The translations under genes and the position numbers were made by a program. The notes below the pieces were generated by a model. It was not told where the DNA came from, made no database searches, and saw only the letters and a list, made by a program, of their open reading frames with translations. DNA of 64,000 nt from Thermothelomyces thermophilus ATCC 42464. Lineage: Eukaryota > Ascomycota > Sordariomycetes > Sordariales > Chaetomiaceae. Within the stretch, counting starts at the first letter, position 1, and each line of letters opens with the position of its first letter. The stretch spans positions 3,782,001 through 3,846,000 of the forward strand of contig NC_016476.1 in the NCBI RefSeq assembly GCF_000226095.1, in the 5' to 3' direction. Positions 1 through 9,963 of the stretch are shown piece after piece.

Positions 1-1
1 C

Positions 2-3000
2 GCCTTCGATAGGGATGGGCCGATCAACGGGTTTCTGGCCCCAATGGTCCCCGATTACATGGAAGACATGGAATGCAGGAAATGCGGTGGGCCCTTCACC
101 GAAGACAGCTGGGTCATCAACCCCTTCTGGGTCTACCTCGGGACATGGAACGGCCGCGTTGTTGCCGAGGGCGGTCCATGGCACTGGAGTCTGGAGTGGC
201 ATCGTGACTGTGCCGGCGAGCAGCACACCAAAGATGACTGCTACGGCACGCGGAAAAACGGAAGGAGGAGGCGAGAGAACCCCTGCGTCAAGAGGCATTT
301 TGCAGCAGAGGCCGCTCAAAAGAAGGGCCCCGAGGAACCCTCGGCTAAACCTCCCATTCCGCCAGTCTTTGTTATCGACACAGACCGCCATTCGCTGCCG
401 CCACCTTCCGCTGGATTGACACCCTTTCCAGAAGACCACGAGTACGGCGATAGCGACAGGGAGACCGTGCCGGAAGTCAGACAGGAAGGCCATCTCCACC
501 CCGACTATCAGGCAGTTGGAACTGACCGGTTTACGATTGGAGACTACGTCAGCGACGACTACGAGGAAGACAATGGGGAATACCAGGGAGAACGCGGCCT
601 TGAAGACACCGGTGATTATCAAGAGCCCGACTTGGGTTCCTACTACGATGCCCCGGCCGGGTATGAGGAGGTGCTAGATGAAAGTGAGCGGGCTGCGGGA
701 GATGAGAGGCCTTCCGACGCTGAGCTTCTGCACCACCCTGCACAAGGGGACAACTTTGCCGCAAACGACCACGAAGGCGACTCTTTCCTCCCTGGAGAGG
801 ACGAGGACTTTACAGAAGCTGAGTCAGAGTTCTCCTACGTCGATGACGGCCATACCACAATCCCCTACAACACCTATGCGATCCTTGACACACCCGCCGC
901 CGCCGCGTATAACCCGCCTGGCATGATCCACGACTTATCGTGGGACAGCGAGGACGAGGAGGATGGCGATAGCGAGGCCGAAGACGGTCTCGAGGCGGGA
1001 GAGGAGGATGCCGAGCAGCAGAGCATCGAGGGCGAAGACAGAGAGAGGTCGTTAGAGGGAGCTGACATGATGGACGGCGAGGTTGTCCCTGAAGAGGAAG
1101 AGCGGCAACTGGCTGAAGAAGAAGGGGAAGGAGTTCCTGAGGATGGTGAAGTCCCGGAGAACGACCCTGCGGAGGAAGAAGCCGCCCTCGAAGACGGCGA
1201 ACGCGGCCTGGGTGATGACGACCTCGCCGAGGAGGAAGAACTGGCTGATGGGGAAGGACCCGTCGACGGGGAGATTCCTGACGGCGACCAGTTCGACGAA
1301 GAACCGCTAGAAGCCGTGGAAGATGGAGTACCCGACGAGGAAGTCCTGGAGGGCGAGCGTAGCCTCGATGTGGAGGAGGGAGAATTCGCCGCTGAAGATG
1401 GTGTGATCGCCGAGGATGGCGAGCTCGGCGAAGGGGGTTTTCCCGAGGATGGTGACTATGCTGAGGAAGGAACTCCTGAGGGCGCCGAGAACGTCGCCGA
1501 GATGGAGGAGGGGATGGAGGACGGCGGGGAGCGCGGCCTTGACGACGAATTCCTACCCGAAGGCGAAGCGGAGTTCCCGATGCAGGACGCGGAAGCGGAA
1601 GAGTTCCTGTCCGGGGACGGCGAAGCCCCTCTCGAGGATGGGGAGTTCCCGCCCGAGGGTGAGCGTGAGTTCTTACCAGAAGAGGAAGGCGAAGTCCCCC
1701 CCGAAGGCGAGGGTGAGTTTCTACCAGAGGAGGGAGGCGAGTTCCCCCCCGAGGGCGAACTCCTGCCCGAAGGAGAATACCCCCCCGAAGGCGAGGGCGA
1801 GTTTCTACCAGAGGAGGGAGACGAGTTCCCCTCCCAAGGTGAACTCCCGCCCGAAGGAGAATACCCCCCCGAAGGCGAGGGCGAGTTTCTACCAGAGGAG
1901 GGAGGCGAGTTTCCCCCCCAAGATGAACTCCCGCCTGAAGAAGAATATCCCCCCGAAGGCGAACGCGAGTTTCTACCAGAGGAGGGCGAACTCCCACCTG
2001 AAGGTGAGCTCCCACCTGAAGGTGAACTCCCCCCCGAAGGCGAAATTCCCTTAGAAAGCGAACTTCCACCCGAAGGAGAATTCCCCCCCGAGGGCGAACT
2101 TCCACCCGAAGGAGAATTCCCCCCCGAGGGCGAACTTCCACCCGAAGGAGAATTCCCCCCCGAGGGCGAACTTCCACCCGAAGAATTCCCCCCCGAGGGC
2201 GAACTTCCACCCGAAGGAGAATTTCCCCCCGATGGCGAGCTTCCACCCGAAGGAGAATTCCCCCCCGAGGGCGAGCTTCCACCTGAAGGAGAGTTCCCCC
2301 CCGATGGCGAGCTTCCACCCGAAGGAGAATTCCCCCCCGAGGGCGAGCTTCCACCTGAAGGAGAGTTCCCCCCCGAAGGCGATATTCCCCTAGAAAGCGA
2401 ACTTCCACCCGAAGGAGAATTTCCCCCCGATGGCGAGCTTCCACCCGAAGGAGAATTTCCCCCCGATGGCGAGCTTCCACCTGAAGGAGAGTTCCCCCCC
2501 AATGGCGAGCTTCCACCCGAAGGAGAATTCCCCCCCGAGGGCGAGCTTCCACCTGAAGGAGAGTTCCCCCCCGAAGGCGATATTCCCCTAGAAAGCGAAC
2601 TTCCACCCGAAGGAGAATTTCCCCCCGATGGCGAGCTTCCACCCGAAGGAGAATTCCCCCCCGAGGGCGAGCTTCCACCTGAAGGAGAGTTCCCCCCCGA
2701 AGGCGATATTCCCCTAGAAAGCGAACTTCCACCCGGAGGCGAGCTTCTCCCCGAAGGTGAACTTCCACCGGAAGGTGAATTCCCACCCGAAGGAGAACTA
2801 CCCCCCGAAGGAGAATTTCCCCCCGAAGGCGAACGCGAGTATCTTCCCGAGGGTGAAGACAACTTTCCTGTAGAATGCGACGAGCTTCCTCAGGGAGAGC
2901 CTTTTATGGGCGAGGAATTCGCTAACGGGGAACAATTTGCTGATAGCGAACAGCCCCTCAATGGCGAATTAACTGATGGTGAGTTCCCTTCTCATAGCCT

Positions 3001-6000
3001 CCCCCAAGATAATCTCGCCGCCGGCGAATTTCCTGGGGACGGATATGCCGATGGTGGGTATCCTGGCGATGGTGAACGGGGCTTTGACGAAAACCTCGGT
3101 GGACAACCTGTAGATGACGGGTTTGTCGATGACGGACTGCTCAACGACGGCCAACCGCCCGGTGGGTATGACAATAGCTACCCTGCTGATAACTACGCCG
3201 GAGACGGATACCCTGCCGATAACTACACCGGAGACGGGTATCCTGCCGACAATTACGCCGGAGACGGATACCCTGCCGACAACTACGCCGGAGACGGATA
3301 CCCTGCCGACAATTACACCGGAGACGGATACCCGGTTGAGAACTCCAACGGGGTTTACCCGACTGACAACTACAACGGGACCGCATACCCAGCCGGCAAT
3401 TACGACGGGTCCGGATACCCGGCTGACAACTACGACGGGCCGCCCCCTATTGAAGAACCCCCTTTCGATGAGCGACTACCTTTTGATGAACCACTCCCTC
3501 TTGACGATCAGCCACCTATCAATGAGTCTCCTCTTAATGAAGGGCCGCCTCTTGATGAGGGGCCACCTTTTGGTGACGGACCCCCCTTTGATAGCGGCCC
3601 GCCTCTTGATGATAGACCGCCTCTTAATGAAGGGCCGCCTCTTGATAATGGGCCACCTTTTGATGAGGGACCCCCTCTTGACGACCAATACGACCAACTA
3701 CCTATCAATGAGTCTCTTCCTCTTGATGAGGGGCAGCCTTTTGATGAGGGACCCCCTCTTGACGACCAACCACCTATCAATGAGTCTCTTCCTCTTGATA
3801 ATGGGCCACCTTTTGATGACGGACCACCTCTTGACGACCAACCACCTATCGATGAGCCTCTTCCTCTTGATGAGGGGCAGCCTTTTGATGACGGACCCCC
3901 TCTTGACGACCAACCACCTATCGATGAGCCTCTTCCTCTTGATGAGGGGCAGCCTTTTGATGACGGACCCCCTATTAATGAGCTTCCCCCTCTTGACGAT
4001 GGGCCCCCGTTTAATAGCGGCCCGCCTCTTGACGACAGACCGCCCGTTGAAGAACCGCCTATTGACGATGGACCACCTTTTGACGATAGACCGCCCCTTG
4101 ATGACGGGCCACCTCCTGACCAGGCTGGTCTAGCTGAAGAACCTCCGCTTGAACCACAATATGACGACCGTCCTTTCACCAATGACAACCCCGGGTATCA
4201 GCCACCGATAGAAGATCAGCAATTTGTTGATTCTGGTATGGCCAATGTTAACGACCATCAAATGGATGGCGGATACCCCCAGGATGATCTTGGTCAGACT
4301 GGTGGTATCAGGGATGGGGACGATGGAATCTATTCGGGGGCCGGGTATGGGGACGACCCGGTAGACCAATTCACGAACAACCCTCCACCAGAGGAGAACT
4401 TTCCGCCGGGGCCTGGCAGTTCAATACAAGATAGTTTTCGCGAGCAAACTTTGGACAACTTTGACAACCCGTCCCAGGATTTCCAGCCACAAGACCAGTA
4501 CCCGCAGGACAACTTTGACAACCCGCCCCAGGATTTCCCGCCCGAAGATCACTACCCGCAGGACAACTTTAATAACCAGCCTCAGGATTTCCAACAAGGG
4601 GACCAATACACGCCGCCACCCGTCGATGGCTACAACGACCAGCAAAATTTCCCGCCCGAAGACCAGTACCCGCAGGACAACTTTGACAACCCGCCTCAGG
4701 ATTTCCCGCCCGAAGATCAGTACCCGCAGGACAACTTTAATGACCAGCCTCAGGACTTCCAACCAGAGGACCAGTACCCACCCCCTCCTGTTGGTGGCTA
4801 TAACGACCAGCAGAACTTCCCGCCCGGAGACCAGTACCCGCAGGACAACTTCGACCAGCACCAGGATTTCCAACCGGAGGACCAGTACCCGCCCCCTCCT
4901 GTTGGTGGCTACAACGACCAGCAGAACTTCCCGCCCGGAGACCAGTACCCGCAGTCCCCTATTCAGGATCAGAACAATTATGAGCCTCACCACTACCCGT
5001 TTGACGATCAGACTCAGGAACCGCCGATGGACAGCTACAATACCCGATCTCAAGAATACCTGCCTGACGGCCGATTCCAGGAGCAACCGATGGAAGAGTA
5101 TCATACGCGAACACAAGAATATCCAGTTGAGGAGCAGTCCCAAGGTCAGTCTCTGGGAAACAACTTGGATACTCCATACCTGCGGTCTTCTGAATCCCAA
5201 CATCAGCCGGGTTTTGAGGACAAGTATAATCAAGACCCTCGCATGCCCCCAGGGACTGAGCCTCCTGCACAATACTATTACCCAGATAATCCGACACCGT
5301 ATCAACCAAACGAACCAATGGAAATGACAATGAATTCCAATGGAGGCCAATATGATGAATTTATGACCGCAGCTCAAGGTCTCAGAAGAAACAAGGGTCA
5401 TAAAAAAGACAGATACCGATGGCTGCTTCCGGTCATGGTGACTGCGACGTTAGGTTGGGGCGTGGAAGCACTGGAAGAGCAATACCATGCAGGAAACATT
5501 AAGGCTTCTGGATTCAGCTTCAAAGCTATTGCAGCCAAACTCTTGGGATCAAAGACAAAGAAAGATCACAGTGGCAATAGGGATGCGCAAAGGTTCGGTG
5601 CGGCTGGTGGGATGGCAAGGGAGGATGAGATGAATCCGACCAGGCCCCAGGAAACGCCTGATCTGGGAGACGAGATGTCTGACCCGAACAATCAAGATCA
5701 CACCAACGATGCAATGCAGAACGCTGGACCGACTGATCAGGATGGGGAGTGGGAAGACATAGATGAGAACGAGCCCGTGGACAGCAAGAAACGCAAGGGC
5801 GGTTTGTTCAGCCTATTCCGCAAGAGGAAGAAAGAACCCGACCTTGAAGCCCAGGATCAAGAGTTCCTGGATGGCCAAGAGCTGGGCATTTCGAACGACG
5901 GACTGGACGCGAACGCCCCGCTAGGCGGAGATGGATATGCCGACGAACAATATCCTGCAGATCAAACCGACATTCACTCCGACCCGAAGGCCAAGCAGAA

Positions 6001-7387
6001 GAAACGAGGCTTCTTAACCACACTTTTCGGAAGCAAAGAGCATAAGACACATGGTGCAGAGGCCATGGATGCTGGTGATATGGGTCAGGGTATGAACCAA
6101 GGGGGGTACTCTTGGACAAATGAGAACCTCGACATGACGCGATCCCCGGATATGGCAAGGAGGGAGAGAATGTCTCAGTATGGTTCTGACCAGCACTATG
6201 ACGGAGACGGCTCCCAGAACGACAACCCAAAACCCGAGCGACGAGGCTTTCTTGCGACTCTCTTCGGGTCGAAGAGGCCTAAGAGACACGGCCAGGACAT
6301 TCCATGGAGCACCGAAGAATATCCTACGGAAACATTGCCAGAGCGGGATCCATATGGTGCTGATACTATGCCACAGGAGCAGTATGATAGCATCACGCAC
6401 TCTCCTCAGATGACCCAAAAGCCTAAGAGAAAGAGCATCTGGGCGGCCCTTTTTGGACGCAGGGAAAAGCGCACGCAGTCAGACGAAATCGCCGATTCCG
6501 CCATGGACACAAACCGCGGGGATAGGGAATATCCCATGGGGTCTCTTCCAGGCGAACAAATGTATAGCCAAGGAAGCACCGTGCCACATGGGGATAATGG
6601 CAACAACGATCCTGAGTGGGTTGCCCAAAACCCCGAGAAGAAGGGCTTCTGGGCCACCATTTTCGGATCCAAGAAGTCCGATAAATCCAGACCCTTGGGC
6701 AACGCCGATTCAGAGGAGCTCAACCAAACCCAACAAAGAAAAGGCGGTCTATTTGCCCGCGCCCAGACAGCCAGCGGACAGAATAGGGCAGAACGCCGTG
6801 CCAAAACCAGAAAAAGAGGTTTCTTCTCCCGGCTCTTTGGCCGCAAGCAACAAAAAGACCAGGACATAGAGATGGGCAACCTCAACGACTCTGACGAAGC
6901 TCGGATAGGCCACGTCAGAACTGGCAGTCCTCAAGTCCACCAGGGCGAGTCCGGCGCGCGGCGCTCCGCTACGGCTGATGTTATCGGTAATGACGGCTTC
7001 GAAGACGTGCCTGATAAGAAGCGGAGGAAGAGGGACAAAGAAGACAGGAAGAAGAGATCCCAGAAGGAGAGGAACAAGAAACAAAAGATGGGTCTCTTCC
7101 ACCGAGCCAGCCTTGCCAGCTCCAGCAACACAGGTAATAAGGAGAATGGCAATGGAAAGAAGAAGACTCGGCAGAGCATGGTGCACGATGAGAATGGGAA
7201 CGTCGTGGCTCAGCCGCGGGGCACCAGGAAGTCCCGGGCCAAAGTGAGGTATGCGCCAACTCCGCCGAGCAAGAACATGCATCAGTATGTCAACCGGCCC
7301 AAATTAAACCGCAATGGTAAGAAAAACCCGCTTGCGGCGTCGGTGAACCCGAAGAACTGGTTCTGGATGGATGTATACTGGAACTAG
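2..7387 (+). CDS. Giant low-complexity repeat protein (5' end probably outside window)
   Basis: Single uninterrupted frame. The first Met is at 44, but the frame is already open at base 2, so the true start may lie upstream; from 44 the product is 2,447 aa. Order of regions: a short Trp/Cys-rich stretch (residues 6-60, with CRKCGG and several Trp and His); an acidic Glu/Asp field (about 130-525); PPEGE-type repeats (about 526-945); DGYPADNY repeats (about 1045-1130); Pro-Leu-Asp-Asp repeats (about 1130-1365); Gln/Asn/Pro repeats (about 1465-1645); one short hydrophobic stretch, WLLPVMVTATLGWG (about 1793); and a strongly basic tail (1830-2447). The tail holds about eight copies of a motif such as KKRGFLTTLFGSK. 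The charge switch from acidic N-terminal two-thirds to basic tail is striking. I recognise no catalytic domain or family. A structural, scaffold or membrane-associated role is only a guess. Confidence 0.85.
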   Translation, partial: AFDRDGPINGFLAPMVPDYMEDMECRKCGGPFTEDSWVINPFWVYLGTWNGRVVAEGGPWHWSLEWHRDCAGEQHTKDDCYGTRKNGRRRRENPCVKRHFAAEAAQKKGPEEPSAKPPIPPVFVIDTDRHSLPPPSAGLTPFPEDHEYGDSDRETVPEVRQEGHLHPDYQAVGTDRFTIGDYVSDDYEEDNGEYQGERGLEDTGDYQEPDLGSYYDAPAGYEEVLDESERAAGDERPSDAELLHHPAQGDNFAANDHEGDSFLPGEDEDFTEAESEFSYVDDGHTTIPYNTYAILDTPAAAAYNPPGMIHDLSWDSEDEEDGDSEAEDGLEAGEEDAEQQSIEGEDRERSLEGADMMDGEVVPEEEERQLAEEEGEGVPEDGEVPENDPAEEEAALEDGERGLGDDDLAEEEELADGEGPVDGEIPDGDQFDEEPLEAVEDGVPDEEVLEGERSLDVEEGEFAAEDGVIAEDGELGEGGFPEDGDYAEEGTPEGAENVAEMEEGMEDGGERGLDDEFLPEGEAEFPMQDAEAEEFLSGDGEAPLEDGEFPPEGEREFLPEEEGEVPPEGEGEFLPEEGGEFPPEGELLPEGEYPPEGEGEFLPEEGDEFPSQGELPPEGEYPPEGEGEFLPEEGGEFPPQDELPPEEEYPPEGEREFLPEEGELPPEGELPPEGELPPEGEIPLESELPPEGEFPPEGELPPEGEFPPEGELPPEGEFPPEGELPPEEFPPEGELPPEGEFPPDGELPPEGEFPPEGELPPEGEFPPDGELPPEGEFPPEGELPPEGEFPPEGDIPLESELPPEGEFPPDGELPPEGEFPPDGELPPEGEFPPNGELPPEGEFPPEGELPPEGEFPPEGDIPLESELPPEGEFPPDGELPPEGEFPPEGELPPEGEFPPEGDIPLESELPPGGELLPEGELPPEGEFPPEGELPPEGEFPPEGEREYLPEGEDNFPVECDELPQGEPFMGEEFANGEQFADSEQPLNGELTDGEFPSHSLPQDNLAAGEFPGDGYADGGYPGDGERGFDENLGGQPVDDGFVDDGLLNDGQPPGGYDNSYPADNYAGDGYPADNYTGDGYPADNYAGDGYPADNYAGDGYPADNYTGDGYPVENSNGVYPTDNYNGTAYPAGNYDGSGYPADNYDGPPPIEEPPFDERLPFDEPLPLDDQPPINESPLNEGPPLDEGPPFGDGPPFDSGPPLDDRPPLNEGPPLDNGPPFDEGPPLDDQYDQLPINESLPLDEGQPFDEGPPLDDQPPINESLPLDNGPPFDDGPPLDDQPPIDEPLPLDEGQPFDDGPPLDDQPPIDEPLPLDEGQPFDDGPPINELPPLDDGPPFNSGPPLDDRPPVEEPPIDDGPPFDDRPPLDDGPPPDQAGLAEEPPLEPQYDDRPFTNDNPGYQPPIEDQQFVDSGMANVNDHQMDGGYPQDDLGQTGGIRDGDDGIYSGAGYGDDPVDQFTNNPPPEENFPPGPGSSIQDSFREQTLDNFDNPSQDFQPQDQYPQDNFDNPPQDFPPEDHYPQDNFNNQPQDFQQGDQYTPPPVDGYNDQQNFPPEDQYPQDNFDNPPQDFPPEDQYPQDNFNDQPQDFQPEDQYPPPPVGGYNDQQNFPPGDQYPQDNFDQHQDFQPEDQYPPPPVGGYNDQQNFPPGDQYPQSPIQDQNNYEPHHYPFDDQTQEPPMDSYNTRSQEYLPDGRFQEQPMEEYHTRTQEYPVEEQSQGQSLGNNLDTPYLRSSESQHQPGFEDKYNQDPRMPPGTEPPAQYYYPDNPTPYQPNEPMEMTMNSNGGQYDEFMTAAQGLRRNKGHKKDRYRWLLPVMVTATLGWGVEALEEQYHAGNIKASGFSFKAIAAKLLGSKTKKDHSGNRDAQRFGAAGGMAREDEMNPTRPQETPDLGDEMSDPNNQDHTNDAMQNAGPTDQDGEWEDIDENEPVDSKKRKGGLFSLFRKRKKEPDLEAQDQEFLDGQELGISNDGLDANAPLGGDGYADEQYPADQTDIHSDPKAKQKKRGFLTTLFGSKEHKTHGAEAMDAGDMGQGMNQGGYSWTNENLDMTRSPDMARRERMSQYGSDQHYDGDGSQNDNPKPERRGFLATLFGSKRPKRHGQDIPWSTEEYPTETLPERDPYGADTMPQEQYDSITHSPQMTQKPKRKSIWAALFGRREKRTQSDEIADSAMDTNRGDREYPMGSLPGEQMYSQGSTVPHGDNGNNDPEWVAQNPEKKGFWATIFGSKKSDKSRPLGNADSEELNQTQQRKGGLFARAQTASGQNRAERRAKTRKRGFFSRLFGRKQQKDQDIEMGNLNDSDEARIGHVRTGSPQVHQGESGARRSATADVIGNDGFEDVPDKKRRKRDKEDRKKRSQKERNKKQKMGLFHRASLASSSNTGNKENGNGKKKTRQSMVHDENGNVVAQPRGTRKSRAKVRYAPTPPSKNMHQYVNRPKLNRNGKKNPLAASVNPKNWFWMDVYWN
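1640..2860 (+). repeat. Coding minisatellite (36-nt core unit, PPEGE repeats)
   Basis: Tandem array inside the giant gene. The regular core (about 2050-2860) uses a 36-nt unit encoding GELPPEGEFPPE, interrupted by occasional longer units containing IPLESELPPEGE. Every length change seen is a multiple of three, so the frame is kept. The C-runs and GAA/GAG-rich composition leave the opposite strand open as long Ser/Gly/Pro or Arg-rich frames, which I regard as artefacts. Confidence 0.9.
3176..4125 (+). repeat. Coding tandem repeats: DNYAGDGYPA units, then PPLDD/PPFDE units
   Basis: About 3176-3340 holds 30-nt units encoding DNYAGDGYPA (A/T alternating). About 3430-4125 holds units of about 11 residues alternating PPLDD, PPFDE and PPINES. 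Both lie in frame in the giant gene and keep its acidic character. Confidence 0.85.
4450..4960 (+). repeat. Coding tandem repeats: PQDNFDNPPQDFPPEDQY units
   Basis: Units of about 54 nt encode Gln/Asn/Pro/Asp-rich blocks of about 18 residues, mixed with PPPPVGGYNDQQNF blocks. This is the fourth repeat family in the same reading frame. Its composition suggests a disordered segment. Confidence 0.85.
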
Positions 7388-8586
7388 GGGCAATGCAAAA
7401 GAGCGATCTCTGGTCATTGACAGCAGAATGACTTCGAAGTCGTTGGGGCAATAGAGAGTGAATGGAAAACGTTTTGGGTTCATAATGTCTAGGTCGTTCG
7501 GTCTCCGGCCAGGAACACCGCAGATTCATGAAAGGCATGGTGGAAAGGTTGTATTTCTTTTCTTTTCTTTAACTTTGAGTTTAGGGAGTAGTATTGAAAA
7601 TAGCAGATACTCCTAGCAACGACCCATGTGTTCGGGTGACAACCTAGGGGTACGGCCAGCCTGCAGGAACCAAGACTTGGTGGTCGTACTATCCAACGCA
7701 ACATCGACTTGGACACTGTGAGATTACCAGCGAGAAGGCTGCAATGCGGATATTCACTCGTGAGAGTGACATGCCAGGCCATAATATGGTTATGACAGGC
7801 CATAATACGGATATACTCGTTCACCGAGAGCTCCTGAACGCTGTATCGGTCGGTCGCATTGCAGTGATTGTCCTCGTCATATTTGGAGCGGTTAGTATGC
7901 ATTAATTGTAAAAAAGTCCCATTGAAGCGGAGAGCAAGAGTGCCAATACACGTCACCGAGACGACGGCGTTACCTCTAATAACGGAGGAGAGCGGCAGCA
8001 TCCAACCATCTTCGAAGTTGAAGTCACTCGAGCGGCCCGTTGACTAAGTAGGGTAGAGAGCACTCGGTACACCATATCATTGCAAAGGATCAAGAAAGAC
8101 TGATAGAGAAACATATCGAGCGAGACACGAAGCGGTCATTCTGCCGCTCTGGAAGAATATATTTGAAGAATGGCTGGTTTAAGCACAACCCTGGCTGTTC
8201 AAGGTTAATTATAGCTCCAAACACTTCGCTCCATTTCGGTAATATATCCTGATTCTGTCCAGACCGCCGTTGAACTTGAACATTACATGAAGGTGTGCAT
8301 CCAAAGCAAACCGGAGACAGGAGTTGGAAAATGCTCGGAACCCTAGAGAACACCACGTCCCAAGTCCCAGATGTATTATTATTATGACTCTCCGCCCGTG
8401 ACAGCCCACAGTGAAATCCGACTAATTAGATATGAGCCCGTCCAACAGGTTATGATCCAAATACAAGTCGTCTTAATCCTTCGATCCGCACCTCGTCACC
8501 ATATGCGTAACCCACCCCTTCAAGTTGACTCCTTTCTTGACATGGGTCTTGACATGGGACATGGGGAAAATGACAACCACCGGTTT
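7388..8586. other. Intergenic, 1.2 kb
   Basis: Lies between the 3' ends of two convergent genes. I see no supported gene. A short direct repeat (GGCCATAATA, twice near 7775-7810) and a pyrimidine-rich stretch at about 7553-7570 are the only visible structures. Confidence 0.6.
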
Positions 8587-9963
8587 TCAGTCGCTGTCGT
8601 CCAGCAGCAGGTCCACGATCTCCACTCCGCGGGACCGCATCTCCTGCAACGTCGCCCGACGCTTCGCGCAGCGTTCGTCCTCCTCGGCCGTAGGTAGTAC
8701 AGGGGGCGAATTCGCAGCCGCAGCAGAAAGAGCGGTAGGGGGTTTCGCCGCCGGCGGGACACCCGCCCCTCCTTGCTCCTCCAGCCACCCGCCGCCGGCG
8801 GCCGCCTCGGCTTCCACCATCCACGCCTTGCGCTTGTCCCGGCGCGGGGTGGCCCTCCAGGAGGAGGAGGCGAAGAGGTGGGCCGTGGCGTGCGTGGCCT
8901 CCGTCTCGGCGGCGGTGCGCGGCCGCTCCCGCTCGCGCCGGCGCAGCTCCGCCCTGCGTGCCTTCTTGTCCAGGGGGAGCCCCCGCTTGTCGAGGAGCAC
9001 CGCCGGCTTCTTAGGCTTTTCCTTGGTCTTTTTGGCCCGTCTGGCGGTAGTGGTGGTGGAAGTCGGCGGGGTAGGGGTGTTGTTGTTGATGTTGTTGTTG
9101 GCGACGGCAGCGGCTTTGGCGGCCGCAATCATCTGACTGATGGCAGCTTTGCGGGCTTCGTAGTCATCAAGGGCCGCCACTGCCTCTATGGCGGCGGCGA
9201 GGGTCGGGACCGCCGGTGCGGGTGTCTCCCGTGTGGCGGTCGTCGGCGTCTGGGTGCCGTCTTCGTGCGCGCCTGAGTCTAACAACGGTGTATCGAGGTT
9301 GCCGGAAGCGACTGGGGTGAGGGTAGGTGTGGCTGCCTCGAATAGAGCGGCCAGAGCATCCTCGCCCAGCTCTTCGTCGCTGGACTCCGGAACCGAAGTG
9401 GATGACTCCGGGGTGGGAACCCGGGGAAGGACAGGAGCAGGATCGGCGGGTTCGCAGCTGGAAATGGCGACATCATCGTCAGTTAGGCCGTCGACGGATG
9501 GGCCAAGGGCAAACGGTGAGGGACAGTCGAGCCCCTGGGAAGAGGCAGCAGTGGAAGATGCAGCAGTTGAAGAGGCGGCGGCGAAGAAGGCCTCGAGCTC
9601 GTTCTCATCCGCGTCATTGTCGTCCTCCAAGGACGATAAATGAATGCCCACAGAGACCTCCAAGACACGGCTGCGGGCTGCAGAGACCGCGTCAAGGATG
9701 GCGGCCACATCGGTCTTGTCCTCCCCTTTGTTGCCGAGATGTGATGTGGGCGGAGAGGGAGTCGAGCAATTTTCGAAGCCCGCAGAGGGCGCAGGCGACG
9801 ACGGCGCAAACAGGGCCGCGAGGTGATCCTCGTCGATAGGAGTGTACGAACATCGCCGCGAATTTTTGGAGGAGGGCGGGGGAATGTCTTTGAATTCGAA
9901 GAGGTCGTCGTCGTCATTTCCTTCACCGAGCACAGACGAGTGGTCTTTCACCCATTCGCCCAT
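8587..9963 (-). CDS. Hypothetical low-complexity protein, possibly nuclear
   Basis: Single-exon frame. The upstream extension to 10344 is Cys/Ser-rich and unlike a protein, so I place the start at the Met at 9963 (MGEWVKDHSSVLGEG), giving 458 aa. The N-terminal half is acidic and Ser/Pro/Ala-rich with DDDD and ELEAFFAAA stretches. The middle has an Asn run. Residues about 300-380 are strongly basic (RRAKKTKEKPKK, then an Arg/Glu-rich stretch), compatible with a nuclear localisation signal and a charged helix. It ends in LLLDDSD. No known domain is visible. It converges with the giant repeat gene on its left. Long open frames on the other strand over 8525-9276 reflect GC-rich codons. Confidence 0.65.
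   Translation of the reverse strand: MGEWVKDHSSVLGEGNDDDDLFEFKDIPPPSSKNSRRCSYTPIDEDHLAALFAPSSPAPSAGFENCSTPSPPTSHLGNKGEDKTDVAAILDAVSAARSRVLEVSVGIHLSSLEDDNDADENELEAFFAAASSTAASSTAASSQGLDCPSPFALGPSVDGLTDDDVAISSCEPADPAPVLPRVPTPESSTSVPESSDEELGEDALAALFEAATPTLTPVASGNLDTPLLDSGAHEDGTQTPTTATRETPAPAVPTLAAAIEAVAALDDYEARKAAISQMIAAAKAAAVANNNINNNTPTPPTSTTTTARRAKKTKEKPKKPAVLLDKRGLPLDKKARRAELRRRERERPRTAAETEATHATAHLFASSSWRATPRRDKRKAWMVEAEAAAGGGWLEEQGGAGVPPAAKPPTALSAAAANSPPVLPTAEEDERCAKRRATLQEMRSRGVEIVDLLLDDSD

Noticed and set aside
810-2862. Two very long minus-strand frames (658 and 468 codons) rich in Arg/Glu/Val or Ser/Gly/Pro
   Set aside because: They mirror the in-frame GC-rich minisatellite on the plus strand, which leaves other frames open; plus-strand length changes respect codons and the plus frame continues far beyond the repeats.
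3185-3340. CRISPR-like regular repeats
   Set aside because: The units are contiguous, in frame and encode DNYAGDGYPA repeats, with no spacers; the organism is a eukaryote.
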